NCBI GenBank assembly: GCA_040285825.1
Contig: JAUPSS010000014.1
Span: 190,337 to 254,336 of the forward strand
Source: Eukaryota sp. TZLM1-RC
Taxonomy: Eukaryota; Metamonada: BaSk clade
Direction: 5' to 3'
DNA length: 64,000 bases
Under the pieces are notes generated by a model, which saw only the letters and a list, made by a program, of their open reading frames with translations, made no database searches and was not told where the DNA came from. The translations under genes were made by a program, and so were the position numbers. Positions 22,784 through 32,682 of this stretch are shown here, in pieces. Numbering within the stretch: position 1 is the stretch's first letter; each line of letters opens with the position of its first letter.

Positions 22784-23230
22784 AATATTCAAAGCTTCTT
22801 GATGACGACATTCAGCAGCCTTTTGAGCCCATTGAAAATTCTTGTGTAAATTGCGACGATCTGTTGGTCAACGTGTTTAAGAATTTTTGAGAGTTCTATT
22901 TGTGCAAAAATAATGCCAGAATTAGCTTGTGAAGATACTAGATCATCATCAGATGATGATTTCACTAGCGATGATATTCATTGTGTAGGCATAAAACATG
23001 GAATGTGACAACAAATTAGCATTGGTAGGTTTCTTTTTATTCGAAGTACTTAGATTAAATTTAAAACTAAAAAAAATAATTGTGGCTTTCAATTCTGAAA
23101 GGTCACTGTTTATTTTATATTATTTGGCCTTGTTCTCACTTACAAGGTGTTGAATTTATAAATGAAATGCATCTGAATGGTACCTTCAGAATATATATGA
23201 ACATCTTTTAATACTAAAATGTTTCAGAAG
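22784..23230. other. unassigned region with short acidic frames
   Basis: Short plus-strand frames such as the acidic MPELACEDTRSSSDDD segment near 22914 are open for about 30 codons. They may be exon remains cut by the LTR element. No family is recognised. Confidence 0.25.
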
Positions 23231-23325
23231 CAGTGTTTAAAATCCCAACCACCCGGGTGGCCCCTGGTGTACTGAGTGTTTCACTGAGTGAAAGTGTTGA
23301 AACACCTCATTGATTTTAAACACTG
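23231..23325. mobile_element. small foldback/MITE-like element
   Basis: Perfect 14-bp terminal inverted repeats, CAGTGTTTAAAATC at 23231-23244 and GATTTTAAACACTG at 23312-23325, bound a 95-bp unit. Inside are a CACCCGGGTG palindrome and CACTGAGTG repeats. The CAGTG ends recall the candidate termini near 14945 and 25588. No clear target duplication is seen. Confidence 0.6.
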
Positions 23326-24364
23326 ATTGGATGCAAACCTCAAGATACAATCAATTATTCATTTAAATAGTGTTCTTGATTTGAAATTGTTTTTACTATT
23401 TCAACCAAAGACGATACTTTGACATTTGTTATTCGGAAAACCACATTGAAATCTATTGTCAAGAAGTTGGTCCAAAGATTGAGAATGAACACAGTTTTAT
23501 TACCTTGAATTGTTTCCTTTACATTAAGTGAAAAACGTTGAGAAATCCATTCAAATATTTGAGAAGAGGTAGCGCAAATACAAATGTTACTGAGTGAAAT
23601 AATCAAAATAAATAAATAACTCATAGGTAATAATGACCAATGGGCACAAAATTGAACACAATGAGGTTTGTTGAGCTGCTTCAAATAATCAGGATTCAAA
23701 ATAATTGGTTGAAAATAGTTACGACCATTGAAGGGTTAACAATATACTAGATTGAGGTCTTTCATTGCAAATGCCATTGAAACAAACTTAGAAGTTAATA
23801 TTCAAATGTTATATCATCAGTACATTGAAAAAAATGTAAATTTGAAATTTGAATAAATCGAAGTTGAAGAAGAAATGACCCAAAAAGAAGTTTGTTTTTC
23901 GTTGGAGTTTACGACAAACAAATTGAAATTTTTACCAATGTCTGCTGATGAAATACTGAATGATTTGGATGCAAAAAGTTTGAACCTATCAAACAAATTT
24001 GTTGTTTCCAATAACACTCATAACTTATTACAATTTGAAGATTGGTTGAACTAATTTTGTCCTAATTAGAACTTTTTAATTATAATCTACTGTTATTAAT
24101 TTTTCAAAATAAGAGGAGCAACCTATTTGAGTCAATTTATTACTGTTTACTTTAAAAAAACATCATTTATGAAAGCTTCGATCAAAATTATTAATTTTAT
24201 AAAAGAAGCTGAATGAATAATGTTGTGTACAATTCCAATTGTCAAACATGAGACGTCTGGATTTTTTTGAAGTTGATAGCCAAAAACACTGGGTTTTTTT
24301 GCCCTTTCCTTAGAGATGATGAAATTAATAAGAATAAAGATTATTTAAGAGTGGAATACAATGA
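23326..24364. other. unassigned, small ORFs on both strands
   Basis: A 114-codon minus-strand frame (23355-23699) and a ~60-codon plus-strand frame ending at 24052 are open but match nothing I know. They may be remains of the Fanzor-like copy whose core follows at 24365. Confidence 0.25.
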
Positions 24365-24598
24365 CTGACACCCAAGTCTGATGGTTCTGCAGCCTGCATT
24401 GAGCTTGTAAGAGAGAATTGTATTAGCATGTCATTCAAGCCTGATAGTGCAAAGTTTGCATCCACTGAGAACTATTTGGATGATTTGGACGTTGAATTTC
24501 TATCATCAAAACACAAAGTACATATTGACCCTGGTAAAAGTGATTTACTTTATTTTTGTAGTAAAAAAGATTCAAACTTAATGCAAAAGACCAACTAA
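24365..24598 (+). pseudogene. Fanzor/TnpB-like nuclease fragment with RuvC-I motif
   Basis: This plus-strand frame is open from 24365 to TAA 24596-24598. It contains SDGSAACIELV, YLDDLDVEF and then HIDPGKSDLLYF, the RuvC-I strand carrying the catalytic Asp. The same sequence order (DG..S, Y-D-D, DPGKSDLLYF) appears in the longer relic at 60638-62035. Flanking coding sequence is missing, so this is an isolated internal fragment. Confidence 0.65.
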
Positions 24599-24703
24599 AA
24601 AGAGATAAACTATAATTAACATCCTGATACCTGACAAATTATTCATTTTTGATATCCTGATCTGGGAAACCCTTCGTTAGTAAATTCTTCAACATTGGCT
24701 GTA

Positions 24704-25495
24704 ATGCGTCGCAAAAAGCAACGGAACTTTACTCCTTCTGCTCCTAGCTTAGATGAAATTGCTTCATCTGAACAGGAAGTAGACATTTCTGAGCTTGTGA
24801 ATGAATTCAAAGAAAGTGGAATAGATGAAACATTGATACGGGATTTATATGAAACTCTAGGAACTAACAAGGAGCTTGTACGTGCAGAAATACGAGCAAA
24901 TCTGGAATACCAAAAAGAACAAGAACAAAAAACTGCCGAGATTCCATTTCAAGAAGAAACAATTGAAACAATTGAAACAATTGAAACAACTGAAACAACT
25001 GAAACCAACACGACTCCACCAGAAGACATATTCCTGGAAAAGAGCAAACAAACACAAACCAGAACGATCCAAACTAATGAGCTAAGCACGCAGACAATAG
25101 AACCAATGGATGAGACTGACATCCTCAACAGTGTCAATGACAGCGATATATTAGAAATTGAAGAACCTCTCAAACTTTTAACAGTAAGGACCCAAATAAC
25201 ATCACTACTACATGAACTACCCAGCATGTCCATATGCTCAACTTTGCTACATGATGTTTTAAAGCAAATCAACCAAAAACTTGACAAAATGGTTCGTGCA
25301 ACAGTGAGTCTATGTAGTGATGTAGATGTTAATGAAGTGGTACCATTTCTTCAGCACAAACGTAATCCTCGTGCAGAGTTGTTGGTCTTGGACTATTCTA
25401 AAACAGATTCCAGAAATTCACTGTTGAAAGCTATCAAATCAAGATTCAAGTACCATGAGCATTGTTTATCAAAGAAGATTTACGTGTTGGTTTGA
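24704..25495 (+). CDS. uncharacterised protein with possible CUE-like N-terminal domain
   Basis: The first ATG in frame is 24704; the product is 263 residues. It starts basic (MRRKKQRN). Residues ~25-65 (SELVNEFKESG..LIRDLYETLG) look like a small helical ubiquitin-binding CUE-type domain. A Glu/Thr-rich stretch (ETIETIETIETTETTET, from a 9-base microsatellite at about 24957-25010) follows, then a polar linker and a folded C-terminal part ending AELLVLDYSKTDSR..SKKIYVLV. The LLVLDY start faintly resembles an Smr domain, which often accompanies CUE, but its usual GxG signature is not seen here. A downstream exon is possible. No function is assigned. Confidence 0.6.
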   Translation: MRRKKQRNFTPSAPSLDEIASSEQEVDISELVNEFKESGIDETLIRDLYETLGTNKELVRAEIRANLEYQKEQEQKTAEIPFQEETIETIETIETTETTETNTTPPEDIFLEKSKQTQTRTIQTNELSTQTIEPMDETDILNSVNDSDILEIEEPLKLLTVRTQITSLLHELPSMSICSTLLHDVLKQINQKLDKMVRATVSLCSDVDVNEVVPFLQHKRNPRAELLVLDYSKTDSRNSLLKAIKSRFKYHEHCLSKKIYVLV

Positions 25496-25587
25496 AGTAT
25501 CGCGTTGAAGCTAGGTCAGATAGCTGCATTGTGATGTTTAATGAGATAGTTTTGGTTGAAATAAATTAAGCACCTTATTCCAGTGTT

Positions 25588-25720
25588 TGTAATGGACACG
25601 TGTTGACACGGGACACTGCTCCACACGTGTTGAAAAACCGTGTTCCCATCCCAACAAAATATTTTTTGGAATAGGGGTATGAGAATAAGGCTTATTCTCA
25701 TGCCTGTATCCCATATATCC
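25588..25720. other. possible small insertion in LINE relic
   Basis: Just beyond the disrupted RT active-site region (YMGY) the sequence changes to a block rich in ACACGTGT and CAGTGTTTG, ending near a GAGAATAAGGCTTATTCTC near-palindrome. It resembles the CAGTGTTTACACGTGT string near 14945. Ends are not clear. Confidence 0.35.
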
Positions 25721-25970
25721 TACTATTTTCAACATAGTACAACGTTTACTGAAATGAATCAAAGACTTGTGAATTGCTGTACAGAACAGTAATGGACCAA
25801 GAAAATCATTTTGCTTAACTCCAGTAGATGAAAATAGAGTATAAGGTTCATTTAGTTCACTTGCTTTGCCATAAGATAAATTCAAATGGTTGAATAATTG
25901 TGGAAATTCTTTTTGAATAACCAACATTACATTGTTGTTATTAAAGAAACTTCTGAAATAAACTGTGGTT
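25721..25970 (-). mobile_element. LINE reverse-transcriptase fragment
   Basis: The minus strand encodes an RT palm remnant with GVKQNDFLGPLLFCTAIH, where the GDPLGPLL block is changed to NDFLGPLL, and the start of the active site (VGYMG) before homology stops. It is both 5'- and 3'-truncated. Confidence 0.75.
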
Positions 25971-26059
25971 TATTTAAATCAACATGATTTATCTAAGTGT
26001 AATATTTTGAATTGTTTTGTGAATTTGCATTTTGAAATTGGTAGTAATATTTTTATTTA

Positions 26060-27180
26060 AATTTTTATTGAAGCAAAAATTAGCTAAAATTCGATATCCT
26101 TCAACCCATCATTACTATTACTGAACCTACTCATAGCATTTCTTTTAAATTCCACTCTAATAGCTACAGTAGCTTTAGAAATCATTGTTGGAATTGCCTT
26201 AAAAATGCAAAAACAATTTTATTAAACCAAAACGAAAAGTTCTTTTTTTCGAGATCTATTTTGCAAAACTGTTGCAAAACATGTTCGACTCTACCTAAGT
26301 TTGCCAATGGTTCTTCATGTTATTTATCTTTTTTTCAGCATAGGATGATCGCGACTCAGCAAAATACACCAAACGACCGGCAGAATATTTCACAGACATC
26401 GACTGAAACTACATCAACGACATTGAGAACACCATCGAGTCCTGGAGCTAGTGAATCTGCTCTTCATTTACTGCATAAGTCATCAGTTTCATCTGCAGAG
26501 AGCTTACGAACTAATGGTTCAAAAAAAGATTCAATGTGGAAGCTTTTACACGTCGCATATAATTGATCACGAACTGAATCATGCACAATTGAGCGACACG
26601 TGATAAAATATTTGCACTTGAAAATATGGGAAAGCATAACCACATTCTTACAGCGACAAATTAAATCATTTGGTAACGAACAAAACCATCAGAAACATTT
26701 CATTCTTCAAGCAATAATCCACTGATGATCAGAGAGTAGCAGACCATAAACACTAGGCGTTTGAAAAATAAGATAACTTGAGCTGCTACTTTTCAGATCA
26801 ATCAAGAATTTTGCAAAACCGATTTTTACCTTAGTCAAGCTAAGACGTACATGATAACCAAAGTTTTCTGAAACATTCAAGATTTCTTCAGGCAATTTGC
26901 AAAATCTCAATGGCAAAGAGATCAAGCATCTTGGAGGTAGTTACATTGTCGGAGGGAAAACATTGGGACCAATTATTTCATGAATGAGATCCGATGCCTG
27001 CTTTAAATCAATAAGATAAGAGCTGCAACAATTCTCAATGAGATCAATTTGGATTTGAAAACGATTCAAAAATTCAAAAATTATTTTTTATCACCTCCAA
27101 TAAAAGCAGCTTTACAAAGGTAGCTTGACTTGTGAAAATCAACACCACTAATAGTGGTACCACAAAAAAATGTAATTTCG
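26060..27180 (-). mobile_element. degenerate REL-type LINE relic
   Basis: On the minus strand, fragments of the thumb and connection (PEEILNVSENFGYHVRLSL, SVYGLLLSDHQW), the endonuclease region and the C-terminal tail (SRFSNSN..DIEF) can be read in changing frames. The 3' end is at about 26060. It is the same subfamily as 62045-63130 and 225-760. No intact domain remains. Confidence 0.75.
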
Positions 27181-28145
27181 TATTTGAGATGGCTCAATTT
27201 CCAATTATTGGGCTAAAAACGGATACGTGTTTGCTATAAATTCAAAATAAATTTAGAAATAATTTATCCAACTTTCAATTCTAAACTTTGTATTAAAAGT
27301 ATTTGAATGGTAATTCAATCAATTGAGCAATCAGTTCCTTGTCATCAAAATATATAAAAGAGAGTTTATCAACCCGCTTAAACCAGGGTGAAAAACAAGC
27401 ACAAACAAAGGGAATTGCACGGGGACTGAACTGATGTTGTTTCCCCTTGCTCTATTAAAACATTGAAAGATCAGTTTTTTGTGTTGCTTGGATTTTTTCC
27501 GTCTTGTAGTAAAAGAACAATCTCAGTATTTAAATTTATTCACAACGGAAACACATTAGTGGAATTGATGATAAGTTCAGTTCCATAATAGCACCAAAAT
27601 AATTGTTCTACATCTTTGTGGCTTAACCTAAACTTTAGTTCATGGAAATGGGGTATACAAGAATTAATAAATACATGATTATGATTTTTATCCAATAAAT
27701 ATACAAACAAAATATTTAATCACTACTGAACTAACTGAATAACTCCAAAATGTGTTGTCAATGACAGTCTTTGACTAGGAGTCAACATATGTTTAGCTTG
27801 ACTAAATACATAGCTTTAGATTGAGGAATTTTAGTTTTTCTATAGTTCCCAGAGTATAACAATGGATGCTAATAAACATTTGAGTTTCAATCACTCACCT
27901 CTGGTGTATTGGTAGAGAGAAGGAATAATTTCATCTGCCATTATGAATTTCGTAGACATTTTATCGCTTTTCTAATTGGGTGGTTTGTATTTGAATCATA
28001 AGTTTGTTATTGGTTTTAATTTGGGGTGTAAATGGTTTTTCGTAATTGAATCAGTTTTGATTTTGATTGGTTTTAAAAAACAGTGGAGATCCAATCATTT
28101 GGTCAACAACGAAATTTTTTGAAGTCAATCTTTGATCTTACAAAA
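27181..28145. other. intergenic region upstream of the KAR5/GEX1-like gene
   Basis: AT-rich; no gene, repeat or RNA recognised. It should contain the promoter of the gene at 28146. Confidence 0.4.
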
Positions 28146-29720
28146 ATGCATTTGCTTATATTGGTGGTAAGCATTTCTTGCGTTTACACATTCACTGATG
28201 TTCAAACACATACACATACATATCAAAGAGGCCAGGAGATCCTCAGCAAACTCAAATCTTACTCGTTATCATCACCTTGCTTCCTTGATGTTCTACAAAA
28301 TCAACTACCTTCTGCATGCTCTAATACTGATGAAGACCGTACCCGTCTTGCTATATCTCTTACTCAATGTCACTTGGCTAAATCTGGTATCCCTATGGAT
28401 CCATGCCTACCTGACATTCCCCTTAGTGAATGCACTACTAAGTTGGCCACCTCACAGGTCATTTTCCAAACCTACACATCCTTCTACCTTGAAACCCAAA
28501 CCCTTTGTATATACGTGCAGTCTGATCTTTTACAATCTCAAACCAGAACCACCATTCAATCACTCTTTGATTCTCTTTCCCTCACTTCACATGCTCTAAC
28601 GGAGACCTCCCAACAGTTCTCAGACCTACAATCCACAGTCACTTCAACTCTTGATCTTGCCAGCTCTATCTCAGAAGTTTTGGATCAAGGGTTGGAGGAG
28701 GCAAGGAATGAAAGAGAAGGAATAGTAAATGGATTACGAGATGCAAGGGTTGATTTAGCTGATTTGATGGGGAATCAATCAAATGTGATTAAGGGGTTGA
28801 TTGGTCACGTCATTGACAATACGGTCAAATTACAGCGAGAATATGAAGGACTTTCCTCTGACTTTCAAAGACTCAGAGCTGAACAAGAGTTGGCAACTGA
28901 GTCTTTATCTTTTTTGATTGATAAAACCAATCAGCTCACCACAGGGTTGAGCTCTATTATTGAAAATTTGGGTAAAATCGACAATACCATTTCCTCGCTA
29001 TACAGTTTAACCTCCAATATTTCTAACAAAATAGATGGAATTTCTTCACTAATTTTTTATTGTGGAATTATTTCTCTTTTTTGTTTGATTTTCTCTCTTT
29101 GTTCAAATCATAAAATTCTTAAATTGATTTATATTTCTGTGTTTTGTTTTTCTCTTTTTGAAAGGATTTTGGTATTGTCTTTAGGCTCTGTTTTCCCTAA
29201 TGTTGTGCCTTTAATTAGGAAAATTTGTTTTATTGTAAGTTTTTCCATTTGGATTTTTGGACCCTTTATTCTGAAAATTTTGCAAAAATTTGGGCACGAA
29301 CGGAACTTTTTGTCAGATCAGTTCAATAATAGTATCAACGTTGGACTGTGTTTACGAAGATCAGATCTGAATAGAGCTCAGGACAAGATCAGGCAAAATT
29401 TTCATCAAAAATTTCCAAATATCTGGGTAAATTTTTCTAGCTTTTCTAACTCAAATATTTGCTTTTCTGATCTTTCCAAATCTGATGTTATTGTTGTTGA
29501 TTCAGCACATTTTAATTTTAATTCTTTTGAAACAAAGATTAAATCATTAGGATTTGTAGGGTTAGTTTTTATTAATAATTGTTTTGAATTGAATAATAAT
29601 GATTTAGTTTCAAGGACAGTTTATGATAATTGTAGAATTGTTGAGTTTCCACAATCTCTTAGTGATTGCTGCTTTGCTTTGATTGTTGATAATCTTGTGT
29701 GGGCTTCTGGGAAGATTTAA
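28146..29720 (+). CDS. KAR5/GEX1/Brambleberry-type nuclear fusion (karyogamy) protein
   Basis: I start at ATG 28146 because it opens a clear signal peptide (MHLLILVVSISCVYTF); an in-frame upstream codon at 28083 would hide it. The product is 524 residues, one exon. A Cys-rich domain follows the signal (~28-125) with the family spacing: SPCFLDVL, SACSNTDEDRTRLAISLTQC, MDPCLP, SECTTKL, TLCIYVQ. Next is a long coiled coil (~130-300), then three hydrophobic segments (~305-400) and a ~120-residue soluble tail of unknown fold. This is the architecture of KAR5/Tht1/GEX1/Brambleberry proteins, which sit in the nuclear envelope and are needed for fusion of gamete nuclei. The assignment rests on the Cys pattern and topology. 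It implies a sexual stage. Confidence 0.8.
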   Translation: MHLLILVVSISCVYTFTDVQTHTHTYQRGQEILSKLKSYSLSSPCFLDVLQNQLPSACSNTDEDRTRLAISLTQCHLAKSGIPMDPCLPDIPLSECTTKLATSQVIFQTYTSFYLETQTLCIYVQSDLLQSQTRTTIQSLFDSLSLTSHALTETSQQFSDLQSTVTSTLDLASSISEVLDQGLEEARNEREGIVNGLRDARVDLADLMGNQSNVIKGLIGHVIDNTVKLQREYEGLSSDFQRLRAEQELATESLSFLIDKTNQLTTGLSSIIENLGKIDNTISSLYSLTSNISNKIDGISSLIFYCGIISLFCLIFSLCSNHKILKLIYISVFCFSLFERILVLSLGSVFPNVVPLIRKICFIVSFSIWIFGPFILKILQKFGHERNFLSDQFNNSINVGLCLRRSDLNRAQDKIRQNFHQKFPNIWVNFSSFSNSNICFSDLSKSDVIVVDSAHFNFNSFETKIKSLGFVGLVFINNCFELNNNDLVSRTVYDNCRIVEFPQSLSDCCFALIVDNLVWASGKI

Positions 29721-29887
29721 TCAGCAAAGTTTTTGTTTTGTAAAATATTGCTTCATCTTTTTCAGCTTTTCCTGGAAAAAACGATTGTAATCCAATTAGT
29801 TAGTTTTTTCGAACTATTGGAAAAATCAGTAAATCAATTTTAATTAAAAAAACAATAAATAATCTTTACAAAAAAATATAAATGAAA

Positions 29888-31206
29888 CTAAATATAACAC
29901 TTATAGAATTCTACCATAGAAACATGTCTAATTGCACACAAATGTCGAACTAAACACTTTGGAGTTATGTCAAACTCTACGTGAACAGTATTCTGCTTGA
30001 TATAGTTGAGTAACATTGCTTTGTCATTGGCAAGGTTATTATATGCCTTCAACATACTCGATGCAGACAAGTCTTTCACCTTGAAAAACTCAGTCGCTTT
30101 ATAATCCAACTTCCATTCATCTTTCCCTTTAATGTTAGCTTCTGTTATATTAAGATAATACTGGTAATAATCAAGTACTTCACCTGAATCCTGGTCATAT
30201 ACATACTTCCTGAAAGCAGGCAAGTTACCAGGATAACTCAAGGCCTCCGTGGGACCATCACCAACAGGTACCAATGCAGGAGAAATGAACAAAGGAGCTG
30301 AAACTTTATCATTTGAATAGTCCCAAAGTAACCTCAATGCAGAAGAATGTTCATGTCCAGCAAACATTGCAATAATTCGATCATTTTCAAGACCAAAAGC
30401 CAGTGAATCTAAAAATTTGCTATTAAACTGCGGCTGCATGTTAGGTAACGTCGCAGCAAAGGTTTCCAAAGGACCAGGAGGAACATGGACATAAACCAAT
30501 GCTCTTCTCCCAGTATCAACCAGCCTCTGCATTTCACTTCTTATCCACTTGAATGCCTTCCTTGGATCAGGATTGGGGACTGTTTCGGCGTTCATGGTGA
30601 AGTAGAAGTTGGTGTTCAACACAAGAATGGTTAGATGATCATTCAGGTCTTTTCTAAAGAACCCTCCATGTAGATAATTATCATGTTGGTCCTTCGGGAT
30701 CCATTGATGCCACATTTCAAAAGTGTACTCATAAATGTATTGGGTCAGGAAACTGAATTGATGCGATGGTTTTATGTCGTGATTACCTCTGAGGTGAGGA
30801 TTGATGGAATGGTGACATACAAGAGAGGAATGACAGGGGTCGATTTGAAGTTGTCTTGTAAAATAGTGGTGAAATTTCGTAGAATGCTGCGTAAAAGGTT
30901 CTTACTCCAATCGAGATGCTTGAGAGCAGAGGCTTGAGGAGCAACATCACCTAAAAAAGCAACCCAATCAGGATTGGGGGACACTTTTTTCATGTGAGCA
31001 AGAGCTGAATTCAGTAGTGCAGGTGGTGTGCAGCATTCATGAGAGCCATATTTTCCAGCATTTCCACTACCTGATAAGCAGGCTTTGGCCTCGGAAGATC
31101 CGATCTTATATTTCCAAAGATAATGAACGTCATTGAGCACAAGAAACTCCCCAATGTTGGTTGCAAGGACGCTTGTGAGCAACAGTAGTAGAAGAAGGTT
31201 CCTCAT
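29888..31206 (-). CDS. secreted acid-sphingomyelinase-like phosphodiesterase
   Basis: Exons 31206-30821 and 30788-29888 flank a 32-nt intron (GTATGT..TCAG). Splicing restores the metallophosphoesterase GNHD motif exactly at the junction (PVIPLL|GNHD) and gives 428 residues. The N-terminus is a signal peptide (MRNLLLLLLLTSVLAT). Two-metal phosphoesterase motifs appear in order: DVHY, FLGDVAP, GNHD, VHVPPG and GHEH. The last takes the place of the usual GHTH. The arrangement matches the acid sphingomyelinase/SMPDL family, which cleaves phosphodiesters in sphingomyelin or nucleotides outside the cell or in lysosomes. No saposin domain precedes it, so it is closer to the SMPDL type. It is convergent with the GEX1-like gene. 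Confidence 0.88.
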
Positions 31207-31239
31207 AGTATTGAATATATAAAATTCGTTTTATTAAGT

Positions 31240-31960
31240 TTGAAATATTTTCTACGCAATTACAAAACAAAACAAAACAAATTAAAAAACATAAGAAACA
31301 AAATTCTCCACATCAACTCTTGGAGAATCCTTGTAAAGCCAAAACATCATTAAATTTGAATACTTGGGAACACTTCTATACAAAGCAAAAATGACACGAT
31401 TCTTCCATAAATACCCAGCAAAATTCTTACCATATGAAACACAAAGAATATCAAAATTATTGAGAAAAATTCAAACCAAACTGACCAATATTACCAAAAA
31501 TCGAGAAGGCAAAGGGAACAAAAAAAACTTCGAGTAAAAATTCTTGTTTAAATCATTCAATAACTCATCATATTTGTCTCGTTTACGAACCTCAGCGTTG
31601 TCCAATTGGCCATTAGAACTAACTAAGACATCATCACGATAAATTGAAGCAAAGGGATCAACAGTAGTAAAATCAATAACAACTTGAGAGGAATCCACAA
31701 AAGGAGTAATTAAATCACCATGACTAGAATCAAACAAATTATTATCGCTATAATGCTTCTACAAGGGTTCTACTTTGCAACTAAAATTGTGACACTTAAA
31801 CATCTCATATGTCACATCACGAACGGCATTACGAAGAACTGAGCGATATTGAAGAAATTTCTTACAAATTACAATATGACGGAAAATGACAGTCGGTTTT
31901 TCGTTGCAAATACAAGTAGAATTTTTCAAAAGTCCACTTGGATACAACAATTAGATACAA
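31240..31960 (-). mobile_element. LINE 3' fragment (zinc finger and endonuclease)
   Basis: The minus strand encodes the CCHC motif (CICNEKPTVIFRHIVIC), the RSVLRNAVRD block, then the endonuclease core HGDLITPF, VVIDFTTVDP and RKRDKYDEL. A stop separates the two parts and homology ends with a 3' UTR near 31240. It is 5'-truncated and somewhat divergent from the other LINE copies here. Confidence 0.75.
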
Positions 31961-32682
31961 TTATGTTTTATTAATAAAACAATTTTTCCTATTAACAATG
32001 AACATGAAATACTGAGCATGCAACATTTTCAAACCAATGCCCATGGTGTGTTTCTATCATTCTACTAAATCAGACAACCATATACGAGCTTCTCTAGCTG
32101 AAAAGTTGCGGCACGAGTAATTGAGAGCCTGGAATGCCAATTCTTTACAGATGGTTTTCATTTTAGACTTTGGAATGAGTAACCTTTTCATGAAATGTAG
32201 CTATTAGCAACTATTCCTCTCGCTGAAACTTCAACAAGAAATCTTTTATTTATTTATATTTAACACCAATCAATTTTTGATTGTGATGACGAAATTTGAT
32301 CTTTAGTGTAGAAATGGGAAGAAACAATCATTTGATTTTGAATCTTCAATCAAATGGACATACACGACGCCTTATTTCATTATTTATCACCATTACGTAT
32401 TAATAATAATAATTCATTTAAACTGTTAGGGACATCATTGTTTTCTAATAATTTGTTATTGATTTAAATTTAGTTATTATATCCATTCAATTCAACGACA
32501 ATTATTCATTTCTCTTAATTTTAATTTGAAGAGTAAAAATTGAGTTGAATAACTAAAAGTAATTGTTCTATATATTGGTGATAAATGCAGTGCACTATAA
32601 ACAAATTTATTAAAATAATAACTTTACTTCAAAAGAAGAAAGAAAGCAACAAAACAGTAAAAAAAGAATAAATCGAATAAAA
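31961..32682. other. intergenic, AT-rich, nothing recognised
   Basis: No frame or repeat of note. It probably contains the 3' UTR of the reductase gene and decayed sequence. Confidence 0.4.

Noticed and set aside
28083-28145. Upstream extension of the KAR5/GEX1-like gene
   Set aside because: The first codon there is not ATG, and the ATG at 28146 starts a clear signal peptide.
30772-31206. Stand-alone short secreted protein
   Set aside because: It is exon 1 of the phosphodiesterase; splicing restores the GNHD motif.
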